64,000 nt of DNA, from the NCBI GenBank assembly GCA_963556495.2, contig OY747716.1, forward strand, positions 10,616,571 through 10,680,570. The letters are read 5' to 3'. Position numbers and translations under genes: made by a program. Shown here one piece after another: positions 35,295 to 47,014 of this stretch. Each line of letters begins with the position of its first letter. Positions within the stretch are counted from its first letter, which is position 1. Origin of the DNA: Valencia hispanica. Taxonomy: Eukaryota > Chordata > Actinopteri > Cyprinodontiformes > Valenciidae. Below the pieces are notes generated by a model. It worked only from the letters and a program-made list of their open reading frames with translations, had not been told where the DNA came from and did not search any database.

Positions 35295-36022
35295 TAAAGG
35301 TCTTTGCACACTGGGTCCGTTTTTTTCGTACGATTAATTTGTACGACAGTATTTTCTTTCGAATCAATGTCAAGTCAATGGGGACGTGCACACCACTGAT
35401 GAAATTCCATCCTGCGATTTTGCGAGTTTTATTTTTTCGGATTGAGGTCGATTTAAAAAAAGAAACTCGTATCTGACAGATAAACACTCGACCAATCAGA
35501 GAAGGCGTGATGATGGCATCATCGGAGCAGAGAGTTGCGAACTGAAGAGTCACTTTCATGGAAGTAACACATTTTTTCTTCACCATGGCTGAGTGTCTGA
35601 TCCTTTTTGTGTCCCAGCCCCCTTGTCTCTTTAATAAAAAAAGAGAAAAACTACAAGGACAACGATTATAAGGATAATGTGTGGCGATCCATTGCCAAAG
35701 AACTTGGATATGGTAAGTAAATCAATGTGTACAAAATAGCTGTGTACTCTCCAAACTCTCCTCTCTTCTCCAGAATAGGTTGTACCCAATGCGCTCTTTT
35801 CTTCTTTTCTTTCTCCATCATTATCAACACAACGTCGTCATCACTTGATGTTGAATTCATTTTTAGTTTTGCTGCTTTATGTTTTTTTAATAGAATCTTT
35901 TTAATGTATTCGCAATTTCGCAGCACGTTTGGTGTGCATACAGAACACGTCGATTTTCGGCCTCCGAGTTTTCGCAATTTCTGTCATTTATTCGCATCCG
36001 ACCCGGTGTGCAAAGACCTTTA
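35295..36022 (+). mobile_element. Harbinger-like DNA element with a MADF exon, 728 bp
   Basis: The inverted tips are TAAAGGTCTTTGCACACTGG on the left and TAAAGGTCTTTGCACACCGG (reverse complement) on the right. Inner subterminal pieces also mirror: TTCGTACG/GCGATTTTGCGAG on the left, CTCCGAG/TTTTCGCAATT on the right. Flanks are cag and gat; if the outermost TAA/TTA is the target site, it would suit a TWA-type Harbinger site, but this is not proven. A MADF-domain exon lies in the middle. Confidence 0.65.
35585..35712 (+). pseudogene. MADF-domain exon inside a DNA transposon
   Basis: The ATG at 35585 opens MAECLILFVSQPPCLFNKK. After a one-base slip in the A-rich stretch near 35636-35650, the reading becomes NYKDNDYKDNVWRSIAKELGY, followed by a GT donor (GTAAGTAA at 35713). 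The Y-K-D...W-x-x-I-A-x-E-L pattern is the MADF DNA-binding domain, used by the second protein of many PIF/Harbinger transposons. The domain is about half complete here. No downstream exon was found before the right tip at 36022, so the element looks internally deleted. Confidence 0.65.
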
Positions 36023-36359
36023 GATGTATCACTTTTTCAGATCTAGACTGGTAGGAATCAGACCTGGGTGTGGTTTGGGAAGTTGAATGTACCTGTTCAA
36101 AATAAGTTGTTTTAGTGATAATGTATGATTTAATAAGAGGGCAGGCAGTTTTTGTTATAGTATTCTATAACCTTGCAATGTTGCACACAGACCTATGGTC
36201 CTCCTAAATATAAAAGTCTCAGTAAATTAGAGCAAACAATAAGCTGTCCCATGGAACACTTATCAAGTGTTAAGTGGCAGACAGATTATTATGTTTGTCA
36301 CCTGCTTCATGTACTAGTGCTATTCCAGGAGCAAACTGAGGGTTAACCATCTGAAAAGA
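36023..36359. other. Unassigned intergenic DNA
   Basis: AT-rich spacer; nothing recognised. Confidence 0.4.
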
Positions 36360-36605
36360 GATTCCCGGACCTCCTTCTTCAAAGTTATCTCTTCAAGCTC
36401 TGCCAGCCTGACAGCCTGAAGATAGAATCTCTTCAGTGTGTTCTCAGTCTGCCCCCCATGACTCTTCCTGGTGGGACATATCCAAAACCCCTTTCTGAGG
36501 AGACATCTTTATCAGATGCTCTAGCTACCTCGGCTGGCATTTTTCAAAGCAGCAGGAGGAGGCATTCCACTCAGAGTCCCTCTTGGACAGCTGAGCTCCT
36601 CATTC
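36360..36605 (-). pseudogene. RTE/Rex3-like LINE fragment, antisense
   Basis: On + it reads CCTGGTGGGACATATCC, CCCCTTTCTGAGGAGACATC, ATCAGATGCTCTAGCTACCTC, GGAGGAGGCATTCCACTC and GCTGAGCTCCTCA. This block order is the antisense of the C-terminal region of the fish LINE family whose 5' half is at 16585-17530. Many indels; no open frame. Confidence 0.55.
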
Positions 36606-37079
36606 AATAATCCCTAGAGGTCAATAGAGGTTTTCCTGGGGAAAAAAAAGTGCCTGCTTCAGTTTGCAATCGAATTATCTGATCAATATTAATAGCACAT
36701 AATAAAGGTAAGGATTTAATGGAAACTAACAGGTATATCTACACTTTAGCATTTAAGCTCTATTTCCACTCATAAGTCTTCATTACTGTAGACTTTATTA
36801 GAATTTATTGTGTTGAAATTATTCATTCATTTCATACACAAGCTTTTCATCGAGGGAGCCCTCTGCTTCTCTAAACAGCAAACTAAAAAAACAAAACAAA
36901 TGAATACCAGTAATTGAGAAAATTGAGAAATTTTGCATAGGCTTCTTATCCTGACTAAACGGCCAAAATAAGTAAATACATATATAAATTAAAGTTTTAG
37001 GTAGTTTACAATATTACACACTTCCATTTAAGTAGAAAGAAAAAATACAGTTTTTTACATTTTATTTTACAAATGCAAA
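36606..37079. other. Unassigned AT-rich DNA
   Basis: Nothing recognised beyond A/T tracts. Confidence 0.4.
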
Positions 37080-37615
37080 TCTGAAAAATTCTTGAATACA
37101 TGTGTCTTCATCCTCTTTACTCCTAGAGCCTTAAATACAAGGGTTAGAGTAGCCCTAACCTACCACAGAACAGGTATTAGTCATACTCTTCACAAATCTG
37201 GCATTAAAGAAAGAGCAGCGACAAGAAAGTCTTTGTTAACAAAAAACTCATAACTAGTCCCCTTTGCTGCTTGCCACTAAGCAAACATGTGGGAAAAGGT
37301 GCTCTGCTTAGATGAGGCCAAAACTATACTTTCTTGCCTACATACAAAATGGTATGTGTGGCAGAAAGTTAAAACTAGCCTCAACATAACATCCCTACTG
37401 TGAAACATGGTGGCAGCAGCATCATGCTGTTGGAATGCTTTTCTTCGCTAGGTACAAGGTAGATAAATTGATGCTTATTTTGGGCAATCCTGGAAGAAAA
37501 CCTTTTAGAGGCGACCAGTAACTTGAGACTACTGCAAACGATCATCTTCTATCAGGTGAGGGACCCCAAACATGCACCTAGAGCTCCAACAGAATGGTTT
37601 AGGCCTTTTTCACAC
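37080..37615 (+). pseudogene. Decayed Tc1/mariner transposase, sense
   Basis: Block order fits a fish Tc1-like transposase. It has a GCAGCGACAAG block, TGTGGGAAAAGGTGCTCTGC followed by TTAGATGAGGCCAAAACT (catalytic aspartate region), ACTGTGAAACATGGTGGCAG then CAGCATCATGCTG (KHGGGSIM box), GGCAATCCTGGAAGAAAACC, and GACCCCAAACATGCACC (DPKHA box) before GAATGGTTTAG. It has several stops and indels and no intact frame. Confidence 0.75.
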
Positions 37616-38149
37616 CTGACAGTCTGGTAGACTCGGTTCGATTGGGGACCAAAATTCCTAATTTGTTGTTTTTGTCAACATGCACGGAAAGTCAGGTTTT
37701 TAATATCTTAAGTTCTTCCATGCATTCTAAGCAAAATCACTAATTCTCAAGCCGATTGATCAAAAAGTCAAGAAGGAGTTCAATCAAATGTGGAGGCAAA
37801 AACAGGTTAAAGAAACTGTCAAAATGCAGGTTAAATCCAAGATGGCAGACTTCCTGTCTGTTGTAGACCATAGGTGTAAGAGACTTTTAGGTAGATTTTG
37901 GGAAGTTTGTGTTCCTAATTTCGTACTTCTATGACAAAGTAAGGTAAATGTGGAGAGTGTTTTGAAACATTGTTGAGCCATCGCAGTTGCGACATTTCCG
38001 AAACCCTTAAAGTACCTACATTCACGCAGACCTCATGCGTCCGCGAAATCTGGTGAATTTTCATTTATGTCAAAGCCTCCTAATAGGTAATTGATTTTCA
38101 GGAAGAATAATAAGATACATTCGAATTACAATAAACCTTCGGAGGGTTA
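37616..38149. other. Unassigned intergenic DNA
   Basis: Nothing recognised; the end lies next to family A copy A4. Confidence 0.4.
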
Positions 38150-38755
38150 TCAGTACCTGCTCTTCTCTAGGAGGGTGCAGTCAGCCCTTCGCTGATCCCC
38201 CTGGGGCTCCTGTGCTCTGGGGGTTCTTTGGGTTTCTATGGCTCCGATCTTTTTTGGGTCTCCGTCGACTCCTGGGAGGTGGATTGATGGCTCCTCACAC
38301 CAGCTATTGAACAGTCGTATGGAGAAGCCTAGTATGCACAAGCATGGTCATACACCCCCCCCTACACACACACACACACACACAGGTGTGGGGATTCCGG
38401 GGTTTACAGATACATTCTTGGGCTTAGGTTACTATAACTCAATCTTGGAATAATCGGTACCATGAGCTATTCAGTGATGCTGTTATTGTATTTATATATC
38501 TATTTGTGGGTTGTGGTTTTTTAATTGCAATTTTTGATTTGTTTTGTTCTTTGTTTTGTTTTTCCCTTTCCCTGCAGGTGTGAAGGGAGACTGTCATGTT
38601 TTCTTGTGTTTTCTTTGTTTCCCTTCCTTTCTTGTATCTTCAGCTCAGTTCCCTCTTAGCCTTCTTCCCTTCCTCTCTTGATCTACTTTCTTTCTTTCTT
38701 CCCCTTAATTTTCGGTCTCCGTGTCCCTGGCGCATCAAAAAAAAAAAAAAAAAAC
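38150..38755 (+). repeat. GC-rich repeat family A, copy A4 with poly(A) tail
   Basis: It matches the 3' part of copies A2 and A5: CTCCGATCTTTTTTGGG-, CGACTCCTGGGAGGTGGATTG-, CACCAGCTATTGAACA-like blocks, the CA tract, TAATCGGTACCATGAG, then a pyrimidine-rich end closing with GGTCTCCGTGTCCCTGGCG. A run of about 19 A follows (38737-38755). The A-tail and 5' truncation show that family A moves, or is copied, by reverse transcription, with + as its sense strand here. Sense frames are not conserved. Confidence 0.75.
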
Positions 38756-38779
38756 TACAGTCATTTCTAATAAATATTT

Positions 38780-38971
<192 letters not shown>

Positions 38972-38989
38972 ATGTGTGTGGCTCATCAC

Positions 38990-39240
38990 TATCACCAGCT
39001 CAGTGCAATATCACATTGTGTATTATGTATTTATATTAAGTTATGTGCAGCTCCTTTTGTAAACTATCTTTTTGTATTTTATTCTACTTATTCAATCTTC
39101 CTCCAGTGTTATACTGCTGTCTATCTTTTACCTCTGCACCTTATTTCTTTTCTTGTTTGTGTATGCTGCCGTAACATGTGAATTTCCCCCCGTTGGGGGG
39201 GGGGGGCATGTAATCCTAATTAATACATTAAAGTGGTTCT
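38990..39240 (+). repeat. LINE-type 3' end
   Basis: TGCACCTTATTT, TATGCTGCCGTAACATGTG and AATTTCCCCCCGTTGGGGG form the 3' end of a fish LINE (compare the TTTGGGG...ATAAAG tail at 34630-34650). A G-run of 13 lies at about 39195-39208. No coding sequence. Confidence 0.5.
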
Positions 39241-40117
39241 AAAACTTAAAAAAATACGTGTGTGTAATTATTTCTGCACTTTATTTCAGTTAATGGTGAC
39301 AAAAGAATACCCTGACAAATAAAATAATTAAACCCATGCCTTACCCGAAAGCTGATCACCTAGAGGCATTGCATGGTCAATCTTAATGCTGTTAGGTGTG
39401 TTGGCCCTTGCAAAGATCTCTGCTGGTGTTTTTAGGAGATCAAACTCCTGTGCACTATTGTCCTTTCTATGAACCTTTAGACTCCTGAAGAAGGGAAGTA
39501 AGGAGGAGACCAGTGGATTGCAGCAGCCATAGATCAAGGAGAGGTCACCTACAAAGTTAATCCAACGCTTCCATCATGAAAGAGGAGCTTGAGCCACTAC
39601 ATCAGTCTCTGACATATCCAGAGGCTTTTATTTGGTACAACAGCTTAACTCAGAGATCATTCAAACACACTCTAAGTTAATGCACTGTTAAAGCTTTGAA
39701 TGTTTTACTTCATTCTTAAAAGAAATACCCTTTTCTAACAGGTGAGGGTAGGAAAAAGCTTCACTGTTGTTTGCTGGGTAAGAAACTAGCTGTTTTGTGT
39801 AATTAATGCACATATAACACATAGAACTTTTGTATAGTAACTGTCATTTTTGGTTAATTTTCCACAATTTGTTGTGGAGTTTTTTTTTCAATACAATAAA
39901 AGTTTTTTTTTTTAAAGTAAATAACTTCTTCCTGATTTTTTACACACTCCAATTACTTTCTAATTTATTTTTCTTTAATTAACCTAGAAATTGTCCGTTT
40001 TATGTTTGACTTTAGACCAAGAAAACTGTTGTAGGCTCCACAATGTGCATAACTCCTGCATGCCAAAATCATCACCCCCCTTCCAATATACGTTATGGTT
40101 TGAACTAATATGTAAAA
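39241..40117. other. Unassigned AT-rich intergenic DNA
   Basis: No gene or repeat recognised; several T- and A-tracts. Confidence 0.4.
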
Positions 40118-40270
40118 TAGTAAATGGTAAATGGCCTGTACTTGTATATCACTTTATTTAGTCCTTGAGGACCACAAAGTGCTTCACACTACATTCAGTC
40201 ATTCACCCATTCAAGCACACATTCACACATTGGTGATGGCAAGCTACATTGTAACCTCAGCTGCCACAGT
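40118..40270 (-). repeat. SINE/LINE-like 3' end, family D, copy 2
   Basis: Reverse complement of the family seen at 5550-5688: AATGGTAAATGGCCTGTACT, CACAAAGTGCTTCACAC, TCATTCACCCATTC and GGCAAGCTACATTGTAACC. A standard fish retroposon end. Confidence 0.65.
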
Positions 40271-40588
40271 ATGTGGTGCAGATATCGATTTAAAGCTGAG
40301 TGGCAAAAGCAAATGAAGTGGATTAGCAGTGCTTTTCAACAACTGGTGTCATTCAGGACATGTTGCTGTGAATTATCGTTTCTGCTGTCCAGATATTGAG
40401 CTGTTAGCATGAGTCATGAGACTGCCTCTTCAGATTCTTTAGACCTTTAGACGCAAGACTGACTGCCACTGGAGATCCTTTCTGCCCACAGCATCAGCAT
40501 CCACAACAACTCTTTGAAGATACATGGATGATATGAGAACATTTCATTTCCCTCTGGGATGGATGCAGTATTTTTGATTTGTTGATAA

Positions 40589-40767
40589 TAACTTCCTTTT
40601 GTCTAATGTAGTTAAGCATCTGTGCTACAGTATGGAGTCATCTATCCAAAGAACATTGCTCACACTGATGGTGGCATGGTATCCTCCTCTTCACCTCTTC
40701 CTTGTCTCCACTTGACCCCTTTTTATATGTTTTCCACAGTTCTCTCTGTCACACTCACAGCGTTCAT
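40589..40767 (+). repeat. Left flanking direct repeat of family A copy A5
   Basis: This 179-bp segment (TAACTTCCTTTTGTC to AGCGTTCAT) recurs at 43141-43283, on the other side of copy A5. The only large difference is a 36-bp block (about 40636-40671) missing from the right copy. Confidence 0.85.
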
Positions 40768-42948
40768 TTGATGTCAGTGGGGGAGCTGGCACCCTGGGAA
40801 GACATTTTGTCTCCCAGTCCTTCCCTCCCCATCCCTGGACACCTCTGTCCACCCGCTCCATCACTTTACCACTCATATAGGGTCTTGGGGCATGGGCACA
40901 TCACTGAGGTGCGAGGAGGGGCTTCCCTCCTCGCTGTCCCGTGGTGTCCTGGGTCCCAATTTTAATATACAACTTAGACACTCCCACTTATAACATTTTC
41001 ACACGACACATATGTAGGGACTTTGGGGTGGGCACATATTTCGGCATCCAGAGGGGGAGCGGTACAATCAGCTTCACCTCTGGTGCCGGTGCCCACTGTT
41101 AAAGCACATATAGACACTGAGGGCTCGGGGTGGGGGTTGGGGGATGTGTGGCTGCCTCCCCCACATCCCACCCCTCTGTTTTAAATGCACATTATAACAA
41201 CACGCATCAACACCATACTCGAGCGGGAGGATGGAGGCTAGGGGTCTTTTCCCACCCCTGTTCGCTACGGGCCATCAGGGGTTGGGATCCGGAGGAGGAC
41301 AGGCGGTCTGGTCAGGGTCCTGGGCTGTCGGGCTGCTTTGCCACTGTGGGGCCCTTGGCGGTCTGCTTGTCTCCATCCTAGAAGGTAGGGGGTCCACCTC
41401 CCGGGTCCGGGCGCTGGTGGCTCTACTGAGGCATCAGTACCTGGACCTGGGAGCATAAAGTGTGCATGGGGTGTGTGAGTGAGGGTACAGTGTCATTTTT
41501 TTGGGTGTCTTGGTGAGTCAGTGAGAATGTATGTGTTTAAGAGGGAGGGAACGTATGACTGTGTCTGTATGTCTTTGTCTACCTGTCAGGTTGGATCTTG
41601 GTCTGCCCCCTCGCCTGGCGCACCTCAGGCCTTACACTTAATGGGGGGCCTATTTCCCCTCCGTCACTCCCCGCCGGTGACGGGGGCCCCTGCCTGCCGG
41701 TGCGCCGGTGGTCAATCCGGTTCGGACATGGTGCGTGCCTGGCCGGGCCTGGGGGGGCCGGTGTGTCGGTCGGCCGATGCGCTGGGCCGATATCTTCCTT
41801 TGGTTGGTTGGGGCACCTCTTTTAGAGGTGCCAGGTTTGGGATTGTTGGGTGGTGCCTGCTCGGTGGCTCGGCGGGATGCGGATCCGGCGTCTCTGCTCG
41901 TTTGATCACCTGTTCTGTGCGCACCTTGCGTGGCCGGTTCATCGGCGGGTTGGACCGGCCCTGGCCCTCGTTGGATGCCTGGTCTCGGCGCCCTGCGTTG
42001 CGCGGGATCAGGACCCGGGAGCTGGTACAACTTGGCGTCCAGATGCTGACTGAGCCCGGCCTGGGGATGCTGTCCGTCCCCTGCGGCTATTGGTGGGGCG
42101 CTGGGATGTTGGCGGTGGGGATTGGCCTAGGGTGGAGGTGTCGCGTGGCGGCCGGCGGCCGGCTGCGGCCCCTGCAGTGCCGGGGGCCCCTCGTCGGCCG
42201 GTCCCTTGTCGGGTCCCTGCTGGGCGGTGGGGTGCCCCTGGGCCCGGGCTCCCCCGGTCCGTTGACCGGCCCGCCCCGGCGCGGCCGGTTGCCGGCGGAG
42301 CCCGTGGGCTCGTCACTGCTGCCCCCCGGGCCCCTGCATAGTGGCTGCTGGATGTTTCCCTGGGCTTCTCCTTTTCTCCTCTCTTGGGGGATGCGGTCGG
42401 GTCCGCCTGGGGCTCTGGCGGTCCTTTGGACGTCTTTGCTCCGATCTCCTTCATGTCTGCATCGATTCCTGGGAGACGGATTGATGCCTGCTCACACCAA
42501 CTATCGAACACTCCTATGGAGAAACCGTATATGCACCAGCATGCTAACACACACACATTGATGTGGGGTCTCTGGTGTTTAAGTATATATTCTTAGGCTG
42601 AGGTTTTCATTACTAGAGCTTGAATAATCTGTACCATAAGTTTCTCTGTGACATTGTTGTTGTATTTTTATATCTATTTTTGTGTGATGTGGTTGTGTAA
42701 TTCTTAGTTCACAATGTTTGGTTGGTTTTGTCGATGTTCCTTTTTCGTGTTTTGTTTTGTTTTTCCCCCTCTCTCTGCCATCCTGTGGGTATGGAGGCAG
42801 ACTTCAATGTTTTCCTGTGTTTTCTTTGTTCCCCTTCCTCTCTTGTATTTTCAACTCACCCTCTCTCATGACATTTTGTTTCCTACCTCTCTTCTTCATC
42901 TTCCTTCTTTCTTCTCCTTAATTTTCCGTCTCCGTGTCCATAACATCA
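40768..42948 (+). repeat. GC-rich repeat family A, copy A5 (2.18 kb)
   Basis: The most complete sense-strand copy in the window. It begins TTGATGTCAGTGGGGG and ends CGTCTCCGTGTCCATAACATC before AGGAAATAAAAACC. Composition changes along it: mixed, then very GC-rich (41640-42400), then T-rich with a pyrimidine block. Long frames occur on both strands (for example 360 codons on + at 41479-42561), but the same regions in A2 and A3 are in shifted frames, so protein coding is unlikely. Long direct repeats flank it (40589-40767 and 43141-43283). Confidence 0.8.
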
Positions 42949-43140
42949 GGAAATAAAAACCCCAACAATTCATAATAAAGATTTTTCACACATAAATCAA
43001 GTGGAGTACTATAGCAAAAGCTGTACTGCTCCGCTTGTGAAAGTAAATCTGTTGGGCTTCTACTTGGTACACCAATTCTGAGCTCCACACTGCCAAACAG
43101 GACACGTTTAAAAAAAATAAAATAAAAAAAATTAAAAAAA

Positions 43141-43283
43141 TAACTTCCTTTTGTCTAATGTAGTTAAGCATCTGTGCTACAGTATGGCGGCATGGTATCC
43201 TCCTCTTCACCTCTTCCTTGTCTCCACTTGACCCCTTTTTATGTGTTTTCCACAGTTCTCTCTGTCACACTCACAGCGTTCAT
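43141..43283 (+). repeat. Right flanking direct repeat of family A copy A5
   Basis: Shorter version (143 bp) of the segment at 40589-40767. It is followed by unique sequence GCTACACTTG. A tract of A/T-only sequence (43109-43140) separates it from the unique DNA after the repeat element. Confidence 0.85.
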
Positions 43284-44829
43284 GCTACACTTGAAAAACT
43301 TCTGTTTATTGGTAATGCCACAAATGTGGCTACCAAATAAAACGTTTTTTGTTTTTTTTACCTCACCCACCTCAATTTCAGCCTCAGTGAATTTGCCTTT
43401 TTCTAGATCTCACGGTTGCCATGGTTTACCATGAAATGCCACATATCAGCCGGCTTATGTATATAACGAATATTTATAAGGTACTTTGCATTGACCATTT
43501 ATGGCAAAATGTGGCTGTGTAGGAGGCAGGATAGGATCCCAAACCACCTGGCACTTTTCTAGGCAATGTGTGAATTATAAAGCAGAAATTTCATGAAGCT
43601 GTGCGTACACAGGGTTTCATAAATTTCAAATATGTCTTTGCATGAGCAAGCTTTTTTACTGACCTTAAGACTTTTAGTAAGGATTCTGCGCAATGTTGCA
43701 TGAATGAAGCCACAGATCTTTGCTGTCGTGGAACTACTTGGTGGAGTTTGTTTGTTCATGCTTCTGTGACTCCATTGATGATGTATGTTTTCCTTCGCAT
43801 TGTACTACCACAAACCTGTATGCTTTGGGTCAGCAAATACTCCAACGTTTATAGAAGTGCTTCTTCTGATGGTGAGCAGTTATTTGAATGCTTTAATTAG
43901 CAGCTTCTGTTAGTTACCTAATAATGCAGTAAAGGTGTCCTGAATGTATTTTCCACACAGACTTTGTCTTTACAATAAACAATGAAAGGGTGGAATCTAT
44001 TGTGTGTTTTGGAACACTTGAAATTCAGCTAAAATAACTTTAGAATCTTGTAATAATCTGATAACTCTTAATATGCCTGAATAATTGAAACTCTTCAGCT
44101 GACAGATGGTGTATTTTCTTAACTATGACCAAATGTGAATGCACCGGGCTAAAAAGTCTTCTTCCAATGCACACAGCCCACACTGTGACTCACCTTGGTG
44201 TGAATAATTATATTAAAAGAATGTATAGCTGATGCCAACTCATTAGCAGCAGTTCTGCATGGAGGAGACGCTTCTGAGATAATGAACACTTGATATTCAG
44301 TTGTTGATGGCAAAAAAAAGTTCATGCTGAGAATGACGAGCAGCAGTTAGAGAGCTGTAACAAAACTAAATCTGGAATAAGAAATGTTCTGAAGCAACTC
44401 CCAGTGTGCCTGGCAACTCCCAGTGTGCCGGTGCTCAGAAAAGAGCTGTTTATATTTAAAGAAAGAATAAAAACACAGTAAGTGCTGCTGGTATACTGTC
44501 ATTCGCAAGAATGTTTTAATTACTTGGTTGTATTGGGAATAAATATGGATTTCATGGAAATTTATTCTAAAAATATTTACATGCCCTTTTTTGAAGATCC
44601 AGATCTACATATGCTGTATTGATTTTTTAAAGTATAATTTTGGAATATTCCCAGAAGTTTTGAAAAAAGTGCCCTGGTTTGAATTTTCAATATAGGGTTA
44701 GAACATTTTTTAAATTAAAACAAAATAAACTAAAAAATGCTACAATATTCTTTCAAATAATTTGAAATTGTCATATAAAATTTCATTAAATAAATGACTT
44801 CAGGGAAATATGTTCTTGTCCTTCTGGTA
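43284..44829. other. Unassigned intergenic DNA
   Basis: AT-rich; no coding frame recognised. A direct repeat CAACTCCCAGTGTGCC(T/G)G occurs twice at 44396-44430. Confidence 0.4.
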
Positions 44830-45055
44830 CATCCCTCCATGGGTTTGCCACAGCACAGCAGTCTTCCCCCACTCCCCAGCAGTGTTCAAATGGACTTGCC
44901 AAATGGACTTGGCAAATGCTTTATGATGGGTGCTCCTCCTGACACCCCCCCCTGATTATCCCTGATTATCCCTGGGAAGGCAGGGAGGGAGGGAGCCGAG
45001 TTCAAACTGATGACCTTCAGATTTGCGGCCAGCCTGAGCCACTGCCTCCTCAATT
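44830..45055 (+). repeat. GC-richer repeat-like block, unassigned
   Basis: The block CACAGCAGTCTTCCCCCACTC to GAGCCACTGCCTCC is GC-richer than its flanks. It has two small internal tandem duplications (TTGCCAAATGGACTTG..., CTGATTATCC). It looks like part of a dispersed repeat, but I cannot name it. Confidence 0.35.
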
Positions 45056-45339
45056 TTGGAGAAAGATAACCTGACTAAATAAAAATATATGAAGAATCAA
45101 ATTGTCATTTATATTTATTAATGATAATAATCTATTCAAACCTATCTGTATCATAAATGATAATCCCTTGATAAATCATGAGTTAACTGTTCAGTTCAGT
45201 TTTACAGACCACACCCCCTGCCTGATTACTGGCAGATTTGTAGACTCAAGAACTCATTTAAAAGGAACTGACAACATAGGTAAAGAAATTCAACAACTAC
45301 TTTTATGATCTAAATTTGTAGGCCTGACGAGACAAAAGC

Positions 45340-45600
45340 ATAACTATTGTTGGGAAGTTATGTATGTTGTTACTAACACAGCGTGTCAGAAAATTAACAT
45401 CACAGCAACAGTTGAACATGGTGGTGGTAGAGTGATGGAGCGGCTTTCCTGCTTCAGCGTCTTTTCAGGTCTGGATAATTGATAGAAACAGGTACGCAAC
45501 TCTTTAGCAGGAAATTCTGAGAGTACATGGTTATCAGTTTGTGGCCTTAAGCGACATCAAAGTGATATCAAAGTAAAACCAGAAGAAATCTGTAAAGGGG
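45340..45600 (+). pseudogene. Tc1-like transposase remnant
   Basis: AACATGGTGGTGGTAGAGTGATGG (45416) encodes the HGGGS-like box upstream of the second catalytic aspartate of Tc1 transposases. GAAATTCTGAGAGTACATGG and GTTTGTGGCCTTAAGC follow in the expected order (45510-45551). It is heavily decayed. Confidence 0.55.
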
Positions 45601-45814
45601 GAAATACTTCCCCTCCTTACAGCTGCTGTGGTGAGAAATCTTTTGTTGCTGTGCTCTTCCAGCAGAGAGGGCAGATTCATGCATTCGTGATTCATTTTGC
45701 TCTCCAACCGTAGTGGGGCTGCTGCATGAGGTCAGCCGTCTGTGAGCTCTCTGACACGGCAGAGGAGTGGAGGTTAGCATTACTGGTTGGTGGGTGGATA
45801 CGCGCTTCATGTCA

Positions 45815-45950
45815 GATCAACCCCAAAATGTATTCAGTTACTCCTAATCCCATTGCGGACATTTCCTGAAAATTTAATCGAAATCCGTACACAATCTTTT
45901 GAGTTATGTTGCTAACGGACAGACAGACAAACAAAAAAACAGACAGGAAA
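45815..45950 (+). repeat. Dispersed repeat, family C, copy 1
   Basis: TTCCTGAAAATTTAATCGAAATCCGTA, then TTTTGAGTTATGTTGCTAACGG and ACAGACAGACAAACAAA. A second copy lies at 59130-59256 (TTTCCTGAAAACTTCACCAAAATCC...AGACAGACAAACAAA...CCTTGGCGGAGG). This is a common fish short retroposon 3' part. Confidence 0.6.
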
Positions 45951-47014
45951 GAAAACATTTCCTCCTGTCAGTGGTAATAATTAAGTGGGTGTGTCAGATA
46001 GATTGTTTTATTTGGGAAAATAATATAGGAGACAGAAAAAACCTTCACCCACATCCATTCCTCAGAAAGCAGAAAAAGAAGAACCATAATGTTCAATGTT
46101 TATTTCCTATTTCATTGATAAGGGCTAGGTTAAATCCTTGTGTCACAATTTTAGCTAGAAAATATGTCAGTGGAAAATACCCTCACAGAATCACAAGTCA
46201 AAAGTTCATGAAACCATTTTGCAATAGTTCTTCTCAGAATTCACTTCTGTGATAATCACACAACCACAAACTCCCCTTTAAGAGTCATTCCAGTCAGTCA
46301 TACTGTTCAAGACCAGGGATCTTAGGGCTTTGTGTTGTTTTAAGAAAACATAGCCTGGGATGGCAAATCAAGAACATGTATAACATATATTGAAAAATAA
46401 GTCATATTGTGTGCTATTCTCAATTTTATTGGATCAAAATATCACTCTTGTTCTGCAAGCCTGTGTTACCCTTTGACCTTCACAGCCTTATGGCTCTGTG
46501 ACCTCCTGTGGTGGACAACAGCAGTGGGTTAACTTCCTCCTCCTGATTTGTGTCATCATTTACAGAAAACATGAATATTACAAACTGAGTTTATGACCTG
46601 AAGAAAGATAACAATTACAAGATCAGTTCATATCGACAATGCAGTCGACCCCACTGGTACCCTCCCCGTAGGGTGTGGCACCATGTTGTTGGACCACAAA
46701 TGCTTTAAGTAGCCTTAGCAAAGATCTGCCATTAATCATTATCTGTCCATCTCCCCCTCCATCTACCAACAATAACCTGGCCTCTTCCCGTTTTCAGAAG
46801 TTCCCACACCTGAACCAGTTGGACAGTCCATGATCACCTTGGACAATTCACTTATTGTAACTAAATCTTTAAACCTTTACCCAACGCCTTCTGAGTCTGA
46901 TTTCTGCATGTGGGTCCAAAACCTCCTAAAACCATGACACTCAGAATGATAAAATATTCTTGGTGGGGCTGTGCTTTTTTTTTCTTTTTTTAAAATCAAA
47001 CTTGTGCTTTCTGA
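45951..47014. other. Unassigned DNA with a possible LTR remnant
   Basis: 46551 (TGTCATC) to 46940 (CCATGACA) has LTR-like ends and a TCTGCATGTGGGTCCAAAACC block typical of a Gypsy U5, but no target duplication and no clear promoter. The rest holds nothing recognised. Confidence 0.3.

Noticed and set aside
41479..42561. 360-codon open frame on + in family A
   Set aside because: GC-rich low-stop sequence; the homologous region in other copies is in different frames, so coding is not supported.
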